A DNA stretch of 64,000 nucleotides, taken from positions 648,271 to 712,270 of the forward strand of contig ML677329.1 in assembly GCA_007922305.1 (NCBI GenBank), in the 5' to 3' direction. The notes under the pieces were generated by a model, which had not been told where the DNA came from, did not search any database, and saw nothing but the letters and a program-made list of their open reading frames with translations. The translations under genes were made by a program, and so were the position numbers. Positions 1 through 11,759 of the stretch are shown one piece after another. Each line of letters opens with the position of its first letter. The first letter of the stretch is position 1. This DNA comes from Dermatemys mawii. Its lineage: Eukaryota; Chordata; Testudines; Dermatemydidae.

Positions 1-249
1 TGTATGAGAGTTCCATAATCAATGCTTTCCCACTGTACCTGAGGAGAGAGAAAGAAGGGACAGAAAACAAAAAAGCATGAGGGGATGTGAGGATACAAAG
101 GAGGATAGGACAGAAGTGGATGGTGTGATGTTTAGTAATTCAAGAATTATGCATGTCAGGAAAGGAGGCAAAATAATTTAACTGCAGTAGCAGTCAGACC
201 AGTCTCTCTCTGCTCAGTCTGGAAATATCTAGCTCACATTGTGAATGCT

Positions 250-610
250 TAGAGGCATTAAGCTATTAGTTAACTGCGCTGTGCATGCTGCCCATGCCTG
301 CAGGCACTGCCCCTTTAGCTCCTATTGGCCGCAGTACCCAGCCAATGGGGAACTGCAGAGCCAGCGCTATGTGCAGAGATTCCCTGAACACCCCTCACCT
401 AGGGGCCACAGGGGCATATCGGCAAGCCGGTGCTCGCAGCACCAGCCGTGAGCGGGGGGCGGGTGCCGAGGCTCAGGGACTGGTGTCTGGCCTGTGGCAC
501 AGAGACTTGCTGTGGGCCGGATGAAAAGAAACAGCAGGCCACATCCGGCCTGCAGGGCCCCCCTTAGCCCAAGGCCCTGGTCTGCAGCCCCTAAAGCCCC
601 TGCATTCATC
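250..610 (-). mobile_element. GC-rich non-autonomous hAT-like fragment
   Basis: A GC-rich island in AT-rich flanks. Read on the minus strand it runs from a 'ggccacatccggcc'-type start through a CCATTGG / CCAATAGG inverted pair to a 'gcctgcaggcatgggcag' segment. The same layout is seen at 49.1-49.6 kb, so this looks like a diverged copy of the same family. Termini are not clear. The three open frames here are by-products of the GC content. Confidence 0.5.
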
Positions 611-949
611 TGACCCTGCTTATAGGGATATAGTATTAATGGGATACAGAAACGGCGAAAGCGGGGAAAATATAATATCTGTTCGCGAAGGTCAATATCT
701 CATCGTGATCCACATTTTGGAGGTCTCAGGGCCTCACTGCTCCATTGCCTGATTATTGTTCAGTAACACAGCCCAATATTAGCATGCAAAGAGCTCACAA
801 TGCTCAGCCTCCCTCCCAAGATCATTACCACAAGCCACTTTACCATTCTGTATGGCAGTAAAGCAGGGTGGAGTGACTCAGTATCAGGGAAGGAGGGTTT
901 TACAGGAAGTAATCTAATCAGACATTACATGGCTGCTACTGTGGGGAAA
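611..949. other. unannotated non-coding stretch
   Basis: No gene or clear repeat is visible. A short open frame from 800 has no recognisable domain and runs into the retroelement tail that follows. Confidence 0.5.
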
Positions 950-1441
950 TACTCTCTTAGACTTAAAAGCAGCAATTCTTCAACAAAAAAAACTTCAAAA
1001 CCAGACAGAACTGGAATTAATTTGCAAACTGGACACCATCAAATTAGGACTGAATAAAGACTGGGAGTGGATGAGTCATTACAAAACCTAATTTTATCAT
1101 TCTAATTTTCCCCTACTGTTACTCACACCTTCTTGTCAACTGTTTGAAATGGGCTGGTTCATTATTACTTAAAAAATGATTTTTCCTCCCTTGGGTATTT
1201 ATTCAGCTAATTGAATTGTCTCATTCAACTGACCCCCTCACCTGGTAAGGCAATCGCCATCTTTTCATGTACTCTGTATAAATATACCTGCTACTGTATT
1301 TTCCACTCCATGCATCTGATGAAGTGGGTTCTAGCCCACAAAAGCCTATGCCCAAATAAATTTGTTAGTCTCTAAGGTGCCACAAGCACTCTTTGCTGTT
1401 TTTGCTGACACAAGCTAACACAACCACCACTCTGAAACCTC
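950..1441 (+). mobile_element. 3' tail of a turtle retroelement with hammerhead-like core (copy 1)
   Basis: The stretch matches 11760-12205 along its length: 'gaactggaattaatttgc', then 'gggagtggatg', then 'cttttcatgtactctgta', then the block around 1311-1345, then 'gttagtctctaaggtgcc'. The upstream part can be read as peptide ending KDWEWMSHY. At 1316-1322 lies CTGATGA, followed by an extra A, a GTGGG/CCCAC hairpin and AAAA, which resembles a hammerhead ribozyme core with the GAAA box mutated to AAAA. The tail ends near 'actctgaaacct'. It is clearly repeated; assignment to a retroelement, possibly Penelope-like, is inference. Confidence 0.6.
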
Positions 1442-1947
1442 TTAGAACAGAGTGCAACCATTTAAAAGATCCACAGAGTGCCCGTGAGCATACAGTCACA
1501 GGCAAGGTTTATTGGCAGAACAATACCTATCATATTTTTTCTGATGCCCAACTTTAAAAGCATCACCTGATATTATTTTCTGCCAGGAATTAACCTTTCC
1601 AGTGCTGCAAAACATGCCAAGTACATCCACAAAATGGCCTTTTCAAATCAGGCTGGATATATATTCTACCAGTCAACATATGCTCCAACATTTCATTCAT
1701 TTGAATGGTTGGTTTCTTAAGAAGCCAGTGTTTCTTAACTGGTTGCCAAGTTAGCTCTGTCAACACTGCTGAGCAGAGACAGAACACTAGGAAAAGAATT
1801 TGCTACCATAATGATGAGCAGTAGAAGGTGGGAGGAATATAATAAATAGTGACAACTGGTTCCTGATGTTTTTTTCCCCTAGATATATGAGTCAGCCTTG
1901 ATGGTATATTACAGTGATTGCATATAAAAATGAGAAGGGTGGGGAGA

Positions 1948-2126
1948 CAGGGTCGGCTCCAGGCACCAGTCGAGGAAGCATTTGCCTGGGGCAGTACATT
2001 CTAAGAGGCAGTATTCCGGTCAATATTGGGGCTGCACAATTTTTGTTTTGCTTTGGTAGTTCGGGCGGCTTTTTTTGTTTTCTTTCTTTTCTTGCTTGGG
2101 GCAGCAAAAAAGTAGAACCGGCCTTG
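1948..2126 (+). mobile_element. short hAT-like MITE
   Basis: The left end CAGGGTCGGCTCCAGG and the right end, whose reverse complement is CAAGGCCGGTTCTA, are inverted repeats. Flanks tggggaga and ggggaaga resemble a decayed 8-bp target duplication. The interior ends with 'gcttggggcagcaaaaaag', shared in reverse with the element at 33145-33368. Confidence 0.7.
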
Positions 2127-2134
2127 GGGGAAGA

Positions 2135-3485
2135 GAAGAGGAGATGGAGAACTAAACCATAAATGAATTAGAAAAGATGAGACATCAGCACTCTCAAGAG
2201 AATTGTGTGGTAGATTTTAGAAGGGATTGTTGAAATTTACCTTCATGATGATATTTTCTATGGAATTAGCACTTTACCATAGTATAGACTAATCCTCTAG
2301 AGAGGATGTTAGTAGTAAATGAAAAATGACAGGCATTTGTAAGTTGTAACCAGTCCTTAGAAAATTGGAGAGGTAATCTCTTGCAGTATGTCACAACAGA
2401 AGCATTCAGTTTACAATAAGGCAACAGTGCAACTTTAATTTTGTATAGCATCAGCCATACTGTGACAACTCCATGGCCAGAGATGACATCAATGCTATCA
2501 TGTCCTGACATCTTGGCCATTCAGAATTTGACAGTAACATCAAGATTAGAAGTGAAAAAAGGGGTATTAGAAATTCTTGCTCCAAAAATCTTAACCTCCT
2601 GCCATTTGAGCCAAATAATAATGCATTAGCAGCATGGGGCCTGTGACATACAACCACACAGATCCAAATCCATCCAGTAGGGCAGTGATATAAATAGAGC
2701 CAATTCAATACAAATGAATGTTTTATGGCATAAAATATCATTGCAGAGATGTATGCCAGTTGAGGGAGAGAGGAATTAAAAAGGTACAGATAAAGATACA
2801 TTTTTCAGCTGAATTTAAGATGAGATGAAGAGCTGATTAGCAAGAAAGTTTAAAAAGAATATAATGAGAAAGTATGAACTTTGTAAAATATAGTGGATTT
2901 GACATGAATCAGAGAGCAGAGTGGATATACATTTCAATACTCTGCCTATTCATATAAAGTCAGAGCAAGGCAATATCACCATGTACAAGGTGAAGCTCTT
3001 CAAATGTCATTTCAAAATATCCCTGTTCTTTTTGATGCACCACTTCAGTGGAAACAGAAATAAGCTAAAGTTCACGGAGGTTCCACTTAAAAAAATGAAC
3101 GATCTCTTTAAAACTGAAACTGATAGAATGCAAGCCCCACTCCTTTGTACATAATTACATTGAGCTAATGATGTGTAACTTACTAACATCCTCCTCCCTG
3201 CTGTGCACCTATCACCTCATCAATATTCTGCTGAGAACAATGGAATATTTAAGATATCTCTGGCACGTTCAGCAGCTGCTCTGCAGGTGCTTTCTAGCTG
3301 AATATTCCTGGAACGTTTATGCCCTATCACCTTCAGTGGTAACGTTAATCGGTATTATTAGCACTGAGCCTATTAATTCAACACTGTTCAGAATTCACTT
3401 TTTTAATATAGATTCTTCCAATTCCTAAACCGTACTCCTAAAGTGTGAACCTCCAGAAAACCATAACTACGGGGCACTATTATTT
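2135..3485. other. AT-rich non-coding flank, nothing recognised
   Basis: No splice-flanked exon, RNA gene or clear repeat was seen. Open frames on both strands (up to 116 codons) are AT-rich with no recognisable domain. Confidence 0.5.
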
Positions 3486-3489
3486 GATG

Positions 3490-3800
3490 GGTAAATGGTC
3501 ATGTAGTTAAAGGCACTGGATTGGATGCAGGCAACTGGTGTTCAATGCCCACCTCTCTCACAGACTCGCTGTGTGATGCTGGGCAAGTTACTTAATCAGT
3601 CTGTGGCTTAGCTCCTGCTGGAACAAAAGAGAATAATAATGCTCCTTTTCTTCTGCCTTTTGTCTTTTTCATCTTCTTAGATTGTGAGCTCTTCATGGCA
3701 GGGACTGTTTCTTACTGTGTGTTTTTAGTCTCTAGCATGATGGAGTCCTGATCCTGGGGCTGCTAAGCACTACTGTAATATAAGTAATTATTAATAAGAA
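3490..3800 (+). mobile_element. MIR/CORE-type SINE
   Basis: A tRNA-derived head is visible, with a B-box-like 'ggtgttcaatgcccac'. It is followed by the CORE-like 'tgtgtgatgctgggcaag' and 'ttacttaatcagtctgtg', and by a tail with 'attgtgagctcttcatgg' and 'actactgtaatataagta'. This order is that of MIR-like amniote SINEs. The copy is diverged and has no obvious target duplication. Confidence 0.75.
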
Positions 3801-4088
3801 AGAGGAAGGATATATAGTTCAGGCTCCATGTTCTTCTAATCCTGCTCTTCTTTGCTCCCACTGCTGACAAGTATCTCAAATAGCCCCAGTTGTGATGGTT
3901 ATTTTGTTAGATACGTGTCTGCTCATTAAGATCTGAATTTAGGCCATCCAGTTCATTCATATTATAGACTATAATCTTGCAATAAGACATCAGATGGTAA
4001 CAGTTCTGGTTCCCAAATGACACGGACCAAATTTGAATTGGTAAACAAGAAGTGAAAGGCTCTGAATTGTATTAAGGTTCCTCTAACA

Positions 4089-4605
4089 CAGGGGTGGGCA
4101 AACTTTTTGGCCCAAGAGCCACATTGGCGATGTGAAACTGTATGAAGGGCCAGGCAGGGAAGATTGTGCCTCCCCAAAGAGCCTGGTCCCCTGCCCACTA
4201 TCTGCCCCCTCCTACTTCCTGCCCCCTGACTGCCCTCTCAGAAACACCAACCCATCCAACTCTCCCTGCTCCTTGTCCCCCGACCGCCCCCACACCTGCT
4301 CCTTGTCCCCCAACTACCCGCCTATCCAACCCCCCCGCTCCCTGTCCCCTGACTGCCCCAACCCCTATCCATGCCCCTGTCCCCTGACAGCCCCGCCCAG
4401 GACTCCCACACCCATCCAATCCTCTCCCCCGACTGCCCCCCCCCAACCTCCGTCCCATCCAACCACCCTCTGCTCCCCATCCCCTGACTGCCTCTGGAAC
4501 CCCATGTCCCTTATCCAACCCCCACACTCCCTACCCCCTTACCATGATGTTCAGAGTGGCAGGAGCTCACTGACATGCCACTGCACTGCCTGGCAGGAGA
4601 TTGTC
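4089..4605 (+). mobile_element. C-rich non-autonomous hAT element (copy A)
   Basis: It begins CAGGGGTGGGCAAACT, a typical hAT terminus, and continues with 'ggcccaagagccacattg'. The interior is pyrimidine-rich, with repeated 'ctgtcccctgactgcccc'-like units of about 30-40 bp. The same family lies inverted at 6430-6737. The left flank is ctctaaca; the right end is lost or unclear near 4600. Proline/serine-rich frames here come from the C-rich repeats. Confidence 0.75.
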
Positions 4606-4609
4606 CTTT

Positions 4610-5645
4610 TAGTTTAACAAAGCAATTGCTTAATATCTACTGATTAGACAACCTCTTAAGAGTGTATCAATGATTTAACAATTAGAACAGGACATCAGGT
4701 ACAGTTAGGACAGTAGACTCGCAGACACTGAGGGCCAAATTCTTCACTAATTTACATTGCAAATTCCAATCAGTTCAATATATGATGTACAGCTGGAAGT
4801 CAGCACAGAATTTGGCACTAGGTGTCTATATTTTGCAATACAGAAACTAGAATAAGCACTTAAAAGCACATCTGGGAATTCTCAAAAGTGATTTTCATAA
4901 AAGTGAAATTAGCACAAAAACCTCCTATTAAATCCCAAGATAAAAGTTTGGGCTTATGTCAATTATCCCTAACTTTGTTCTAGAGGTAAAATATGAACCT
5001 TAAGGGATAAATATAAATAACTGAAACTTTTAGGAAGTGCTAAAGGGAGGATCTTGGAGTGAGAATTGTGGGAAACAGAGTTTAAAAAACAAAACAAAAT
5101 GACAAAGGGGACTTCTCAATATGAATATCAAAAGCTTATTAGCAGTAGGCATGGAATTCAGTGGATCCACACCAGCTGTAGATCTGGCCCTCTATATTCA
5201 AAAGTGGGCCACTCTTCACATAATTAATTTAAATTGTACCTAGAGCTTTTGGAGGTCTCACATCCTGCAGTGCGCAGTCCTGCTGCATATTATTCCTTCT
5301 CATTCTAAGGAGTGTCCCAGTACAGACTATACTGGTGACTCCATACCAAACAACATGGAACCTCTCTCTGAAATATACAGCTGATTTCTATAGGTCAGGA
5401 TGGTATAGCAATATATTTGTATGGTACAGTGTACACAGTATTAAAAACACTTTGCAAAAATGTATATTTTTGGAGATAGCATGGATTTATCTAAAGTACA
5501 GAGACTCCAGAAGAAAAATGTGGTTGGCCAATATATCCCCAACATAGCATATATTGGGGCACAGCTCAAAATAAGGAATTGGTGTTCTGTTTTGACTGGA
5601 CATAGAAGGATTTAAACGAACACAAATTAAGTATTAAGTTTAATT
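4610..5645. other. AT-rich non-coding stretch with short palindromic fragments
   Basis: No gene is seen. 'agggccaaattcttcact' (4731) and 'ccagctgtagatctggccc' (5172) resemble ends of the short palindromic repeats scattered over the window. Confidence 0.4.
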
Positions 5646-5649
5646 ATAT

Positions 5650-6085
5650 GCAGAATGGCAGTGAAGCCTCTTCGGGCAGGTAAGATAGACCTTGCCAATC
5701 CTATTTTAGGTCACACAGTTTTGACCTCCGTCCCTCTAAACTGGCTCTAAGCACAGTTTCAAGGTCAGTTTTGCTTACTTGCTTTCAGCTGTCATTGCAG
5801 AATGCCCCTCTCCTCCTGATCCTTAGTACCATTCAACACATATTCATAAGCTTGGTATGTGGTTTAGTTTTACATTTGCAAGTCACCTTTCAAGAAAGAG
5901 ATTGCATTGCTCATGTATTAAAAAAGTCTTGAACAAAACTTTTATAATTACAGTTACCTTATCTGGAACGCCATATAATTTTACTACTTTCCATAATGCT
6001 TCCTTCCAGGCTGAATCAGAGGCCCTCGTGAAGTCAGTGAAAACTGCAAATATCATTAATTCCCATCAGAATCTAGGAGGATCAT
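5650..6085 (-). pseudogene. RTE-like LINE reverse transcriptase remnant (5' part of RT, inverted segment)
   Basis: On the minus strand, positions about 6042 down to 5926 read FTDFTRASDSAWKEALWKVV followed by KLYGVPDK. This is the motif A region of a LINE reverse transcriptase of RTE type (usual pattern FxDFxKAFDSVWREALWKVL...YGxPDK); the first catalytic aspartate of motif A is present. Downstream the frame is broken by stops and shifts. The endonuclease part of the same element lies further right on the same strand (6746-7600), separated by a CR1 fragment and a hAT. The piece carrying the later RT motif lies on the plus strand at 7603-7854. No function is expected. Confidence 0.7.
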
Positions 6086-6099
6086 GAGCCATTATAGTA

Positions 6100-6425
6100 G
6101 AGAAAAGGGAGAAATAATAAAGAATGTGAGGGTGGGGGAATCAAATCAGTATCTTAGATGTCTGTATGCTAATTCAAGAAGTATGGTGAATAAACAGGAA
6201 GAACTAGAAATGCTCGTTAATAAACTATGACATAGTTGGCATCAGAGAGACTTGGTGGGATAATATACATGACAGGAATATTGGTATAGAGTGGTACAGC
6301 TTGCTCAAGAAGGAGAGGCAGGGGAAAGGAGGAAGAGGTATTGTCACATATATAAAAATGTATACATTTAGACTGAGGTTGAGATGGAAATGGGAGACAG
6401 GCTTGTTGAAAGTCTCTGGACATGT
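6100..6425 (+). pseudogene. CR1 LINE endonuclease N-terminal fragment
   Basis: The plus strand reads, with a frame break, CLYANSRSMVNKQEELEMLV, then RETWWDN, then the GIVTYIKNVYI region. This is the start of the apurinic endonuclease domain of CR1 ORF2; in intact elements the RETWWD segment carries a metal-binding glutamate. The fragment is cut on the right by an inverted hAT at 6430 and carries stops. It sits inside the RTE-like LINE, so it inserted later. Confidence 0.7.
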
Positions 6426-6429
6426 CAGA

Positions 6430-6737
6430 GGACAAGGGTTTGGATAGGAGTCAGGGAAGTGAGGGGACAGGGAGAGGAGGGGGTTGGGAGTTGGGTGGGG
6501 GATGGGGTCCCAGGAGTTGGTTAAGGGCGGGGGTCCCAGGAGGGGGCGGTCAGGGGACAAGAGCAGGGAGCGTTGGATGGGTCAGGGGTTCTGAGAGGGA
6601 CAGTCAGGGGACGGGAAGGTGGGACAGGGAGGGTAGGGGCCAGGCTGTTTGGGGAGGCACAGCCTTCCCTACCCAGCCCTCCATACAGTTTTGCAACCAC
6701 AATGTGGCCCTCAGGCCAAAATGTTTGGCCACCCCTA
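6430..6737 (-). mobile_element. non-autonomous hAT element (copy B, inverted)
   Basis: Read on the minus strand it starts TAGGGGTGGCCAAACATT and continues with the 'gggccacattgtgg' and 'gaaggctgtgcctcccc' segments of copy A at 4089, then C-rich units. The right flank is ctctagca. It is purine-rich on the plus strand, so the glycine/arginine-rich frame there is spurious. Confidence 0.75.
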
Positions 6738-6745
6738 CTCTAGCA

Positions 6746-7600
6746 CATCTAGATTGCCTGTATCTGGTGAATGGCAGGGTTCATCACTTGGTCAAAATGC
6801 TGCTTCCATACTTCTAGTACCTCTTTGGTATTTGTTGTCAGCTCTCTGGTAGTCTCTCTTACTGCTTGTATTGTTGGTCTGACTGTTTCCATATAACTTA
6901 AGCTTTTGGTGCATTGTTTTAAATTTTTTTTCTTGACCCTTCCTCTAGCTCTTGAACTTCTTCTTTCCAGACCTTTTGCTTATGCAATCTTTGTGATTTT
7001 TTCACTGCTTTATGCAGCAGTTTTATTTCTTCAATCTTTCCAGCAGTCCTGGATTGTTTACACTTTTCCTGTAATGTTCTTGTTTAATGACTTGTCTAGC
7101 TTTTCCTTGTTTGCTTACGCTTTCTAATAACTTCCTCCGCCATATTTTGTATTGCTCTCTTGAACAGTACCAATCCAGTCTGCGGTGAGATTTCTTTATC
7201 ATTGCAAATTAATGGACCGAAACACCCTCGAAGCAGCATTCTTGTATACCTCCCTCAGAGAGCTAGCTTTTAACTTATGACGATCAAATCTGGCTCCAGT
7301 TGCACCCATCTTTTTCTTGGACTTTTTAGTTAATCTTTCCCATTAGTAGCTCATGATCGCTGCCACACTCGGCACTCCTATAGACTAACATCCAACAGTG
7401 ACCTTCTATGTCTCTTACTGCTAATTATATGGTCAGTCTGGTTTTTGGTTGACCATTTGGTGAATTCCATGTAACCGTGTGTATATCTTTATAAGGAAAC
7501 ACAGTATGCCAATAATCAGATTGGGCATCTCACAGCAGATTCTTAACCTTCTCCCATTCCCCACTCCTGTAGCGCTAGAAGAATTGGTAGCAAATTAAGC
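6746..7600 (-). pseudogene. RTE-like LINE endonuclease and linker remnant (inverted 5' segment)
   Basis: On the minus strand, 7373 down to 7329 reads AECGSDHELLMGKIN, the C-terminal catalytic SDHELL motif of the RTE-type endonuclease. Just before it 'TKNQTDHIISSKRHRRSLLD' matches the NQIDYI substrate-binding stretch. After it come the remains of the linker between the endonuclease and RT domains. Several stops and frameshifts are present. Orientation matches the RT piece at 5650-6085 and opposes the piece at 7603-7854. Confidence 0.72.
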
Positions 7601-7602
7601 AA

Positions 7603-7854
7603 TTGATTCAGGATAAAGTTTGGTGTTTCTTAAGTTGGACATCAAGAATGGTAGACAAGTTGGAGAGTGTGATGTTGGGTGATCTAGAGTTAAGCTCTTT
7701 AGTTTATACATATGACATTAGAAAAGCCGCAGCCATATTTGAATTAATTATGTTGCTCTTTGGTACCTGGGAGAATGTGTGTAGTCAACTTGGACTTACA
7801 CTAAATGTTAAGAAAACAAACGGGTTTGCATCTTGGAAAAGGGACAATAAATAA
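7603..7854 (+). pseudogene. RTE-like LINE RT fragment (3' segment, opposite orientation)
   Basis: An 83-codon frame reads LELSSLVYTYDI, a decayed motif C where YADD is usual, and 30 residues later LGLTLNVKKT, the motif D region of RTE-type enzymes. Replacement of the catalytic aspartate by tyrosine shows the protein is dead. Motif C and D follow directly on what the inverted segments at 5650-7600 encode, so both parts probably come from one insertion. Confidence 0.6.
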
Positions 7855-10800
7855 ATGTTGAAATTTATTTATATTTATTTATAGCCTTCTTGGAGGGAGG
7901 GGAAGGGGAACTGCTAAGCTTTAACCAAACTTTTGTTTCCATGAGAAAAGTATTACAATTCATTTTCTAGTCACAGCAGCAATAGTTATATTATAAATAT
8001 GTAAATTGCAGAGCTAGAATTTTGCGTACCTCAGATGATAAAGTTTTTGAAACAGGAATAAGTATACAAACATAATTATCAGGATAGGATATATGGCAGA
8101 GAGCAGTCTATCCTTGAAACATTAACTCTTAGCCAGCAGTTTTGATTTTTCCAAGGGGATGCTCTAATGCAGTTTACCATCCTGCTAATGGCAGGAACTC
8201 TTGACCTGATGGTTTCAAGGGACTAAATACATACAGCTATGTTCAAAAACCACAACATGACATCATCAGGAAACTGTACTATGGCTCCAATTCCAGTCCT
8301 TAATGTGCACAATGGAGACCAGCCACTGGAGTATTATTTCCTGTTATGGTCAGTTTTATTTTGCTATTTAATCTTAGTTATTTGTATTTACACTGTCATC
8401 CCTTATGCTTATGCAATGAACATAGGAAAACTGGGCTGAAATCACCTGGGGAAAGGATGCAGGATATGCAGAAGGCAAATGTGATTATATCCCCACTGGG
8501 ATGCACAACCTGTGTGAGTATCTATGTTTGGCCAGAAAGTCATGGGGTTTATGAAACAATCTTTGTCCGTTATATTGTTTCCATGCCATGCCACACAACT
8601 CATATCAACTCCATATCATCAGCGAGCCCAATGAGTCCAAGGTACCACTGCAGCCGTTTTTAGCTGTCACACAAGCTATAAAGTTTTTGATTTACATTTT
8701 TCTTCCTGAAGAAATGAAACATATGGCAACTTGACTTTTGTTTTATGAGGCTGCAATTAGCCCCAGAGCACTTAAGCATATAAACAACAATATCAGAATG
8801 GAGAAGACCAAAAGAATACAGATGAAAGCTTTTTACAGAAGTCAGAGAGGGCAAAAAATCAAAGATATTTCCACAACAATGAAATGTTTTTTGTACTCTC
8901 TAAAATAGTAAGCCATGAATCCTCCACTTAGCTATCTAACATTCTACATCTGAGTCAGTGAAGTTATTACTAAAACTTCATCCAGATTTTTACACAGTAT
9001 CTTCAAGGTGAACTGCAAAGTCACAATGACAAAACAGAGTTGTGTTACTTACTGCTTGTTTATGACAACACAGAACTTTAAAGTTTGATTTTTTACTATT
9101 CAAGATTATTTTGGTTTTTTACATTAGGAATATCAGGTCTTGGCATTCCTCTTCTTGAAGGCTGACTTTGGCTGTCTTTAAAGGACAAAAAACATGACAT
9201 CACTGGACAATGAAACCTCAGATGCACCTCACACAGCCTCCAACTGAGGAGACATGGATGTTGAATCAAGCTAGGAGAGTAATCGCTAAATAAAGATTAA
9301 GAGAAAATCATAATTTTCATTCCATCTGATATTTCAAATGTTTTGGGGGACAATTTGGTATTCAAGTAATTAAGTAAATAAAAGATGCTGTATAAGTACT
9401 AAAATTAATATTAAAGACACTCAAAAGTATATATGAATAGATGTATTAAAAACAAATCCAATGACAGAAGAGATTAAATATGGCATTTCAAATTACCTTA
9501 GAACAGCCAGCAATTAAAAAACCAATTTTTTTGGAGGCGGGGCAGGGGTGGGTTTTCAACACAGAAACCTGTTCAGAATAAATTCTGTGTGGCCCTCTGG
9601 GGCACTCAGGCCTCAGAAGGCTGTGCAGTGAGCTGAATTACCCCATGCTGTATCTGACTAATACTAATAACAGACCGCTGTAGGAACTTGCAGACCTCAA
9701 AGTGGGTGTAAAATTGTTGAGCGAAGGTTGGGGTGGGGCTCCCGGAATAGGGAAACACCATCTTCCTTCCATACCCTTTGTGTATTCGTGTACCTCTTCA
9801 GCCCAATGCACCCCATCTTTTCTCTCTGAAAAGCATCTCACCTCAGTCAGAGTCCAGCAATGAAACATCAACTTTGTGCCACAAGGCCCATTTAAAAATT
9901 GTCAAGGCAGATGCAGCATCAATCCCATGAGCCTGTTTGCCATGAACTGGGTATAGAGACTATGCTTTTACACCTGGGATGGACACAGATGCGGGAACCC
10001 CATAAATGCAATTATTTGGCCTTATCTTCTGTCATTTTGTAAGAGGTAGGAGCCTGTAGCTGTGTAGCTTTAGGCTCTGCAGACAAATTTCAGATATATG
10101 GAAATTTCAGATTATTATTGGGGGTGTAGGTTTATTTTAGTATTCTCTGTGTTTTGTTTTAAAAGAATGGTTTAAAATTTTGACTTTAAATGCAACTCCC
10201 TTATCTGAGAAACTAAAATGTTTTAATTGCCTTCAAAAGTCCTTTAAAAAGCTTTAGAGGAAAAAGTTTTTTCATAAACTCTCCTTGCTTCAGTTAAAGG
10301 TCAGCTTCCATTCTATTTTAATCCAAGAAACTATGCACTTGGGAAAGGATTTATCCCAAACCACCAGCCAGAAGTTTTATAGTCCCAGTAACACCCACAA
10401 TAGTCCCAGTAACACCCAGTAAAGTCACAATCATTCCTGTGTAAGCACCAGTAAAAGGACAGGAGTGCAGTTTGTGCCTCTTATTCAAGGTCAAGGAGGC
10501 TGCAGGCTGGTGTGGCCTTTGGCACAGTCTAGGGCAACCCTGAGTGCAGCTCTAACTTGCTCCCCAACCCAATCACTTCCTGCCCTGCCCCAGGGGGTCT
10601 TTATAGGGGTACAGACTACCAGGACATAAGCCTGTCCCAGTCACACCCTGTCCTTCCTCTAGTCTACCCATGCCCACCTCTACTTCATTCACCCTAGAAT
10701 GCACATGTATCCAGGGCTGCTTTGGAGCCAGGTGCACGTTACTCAGAGAGCAAACGTCAGCACTGCTCAAACTTGTCTCCTATGAACACAAAATACCAGG

Positions 10801-11755
10801 ACTATGGTAATGAAAGCACAAGCTATGTTAAGTGAGGAGAGTGGAAATTTCCGTCAGTGAATGCCAATACTTAATGGAAAAATTTGTAAAGCATTAGTCA
10901 TTAGGACCCTGGTTTCTTATCAGCTCCTGTGGCAGTCTAAAATCATACAGCTGTATTTGTGACTGCACAGCTGGTTGCTGCTTGGAGGGTTATAAATGTA
11001 ACAGAGTCCTGAACCTAACTCTGCAGTTCTTAATCAGGCTAAATTCTTACTCAAGGACAAGACCAGATTCAGTTAGGGTTCAGCAGCTCCAATAAAGGCA
11101 ATAGATAGAATTATGCTGTTTCCACTATGGATTGAATTTGGCCCTGGGCATTTTGCTTGAATAACACTTACAGGATCAGGCACTATAAACCAAATTCATT
11201 CTCGGTAGAAAACTCTACAGCTTCTGGGGAGTTCCAGAAGGGATGAATGTGATCCTATGACTTTATGTGCGAAATAAGCAACAGGGGATGAATTCAAACA
11301 AATACTAATGTTTTTAAAATTAGCTTTTAAATAGTAGTAACAAAGCACATAAAATACAGAGTATATAACTATACATACACAGACCTGATTCTAAGTGGAA
11401 TGCTTTCTGAGATTCCCCATGAGACATCTGGGGCTCTTACAGAGGAGAACATAATAAGTATTACCACAATCCAGTGGTGAAAGTGATTGACTTCTGTTGA
11501 AGGACAACTGAAGTGATTTTCCTCCACAGTTTGTATTCCGAGAGAATAGTGGGAAATGGGATAAGGAGGCCTTAAAGGAGCTTTCAGAGAAAGTATCATC
11601 TTGCCTGTGTGAGAGACAAGGGCAACCTTATTTAACACAAAAAAGATGTAATATTGCCAACTTTGACTTCTAAGTGAAGGCTCTAACAACAGAGAATTAA
11701 GTTTCCTTAAAATAATTTAAGAATAGAGCAGCAGAGTGTAATGATTAGTGAAGAA
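7855..11755. other. AT-rich non-coding flank
   Basis: No gene was recognised. A short T-rich array of 'tttatttata' units lies at 7863-7882. 'tagtcccagtaacaccca' is repeated in tandem at about 10380-10420. A 66-codon frame at 8239 has a hydrophobic segment but no known match. A palindromic-repeat remnant ending 'gaatttggccctgggc' is near 11150. Confidence 0.5.
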
Positions 11756-11759
11756 TTAC

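Noticed and set aside
4081..6745. A single 2.6-kb hAT element with both ends
   Set aside because: RTE-like sequence continues beyond the right end and resumes inside, so two separate insertions fit better.
6906..7127. Leucine/phenylalanine-rich 73-codon frame resembling a membrane protein
   Set aside because: It is the antisense of the LINE linker, whose lysine-rich coding sense gives F/L-rich antisense.
8239..8439. 66-codon frame with a hydrophobic segment resembling a small membrane protein
   Set aside because: No family recognised, no promoter, splice or codon evidence, and such frames are expected in AT-rich DNA.
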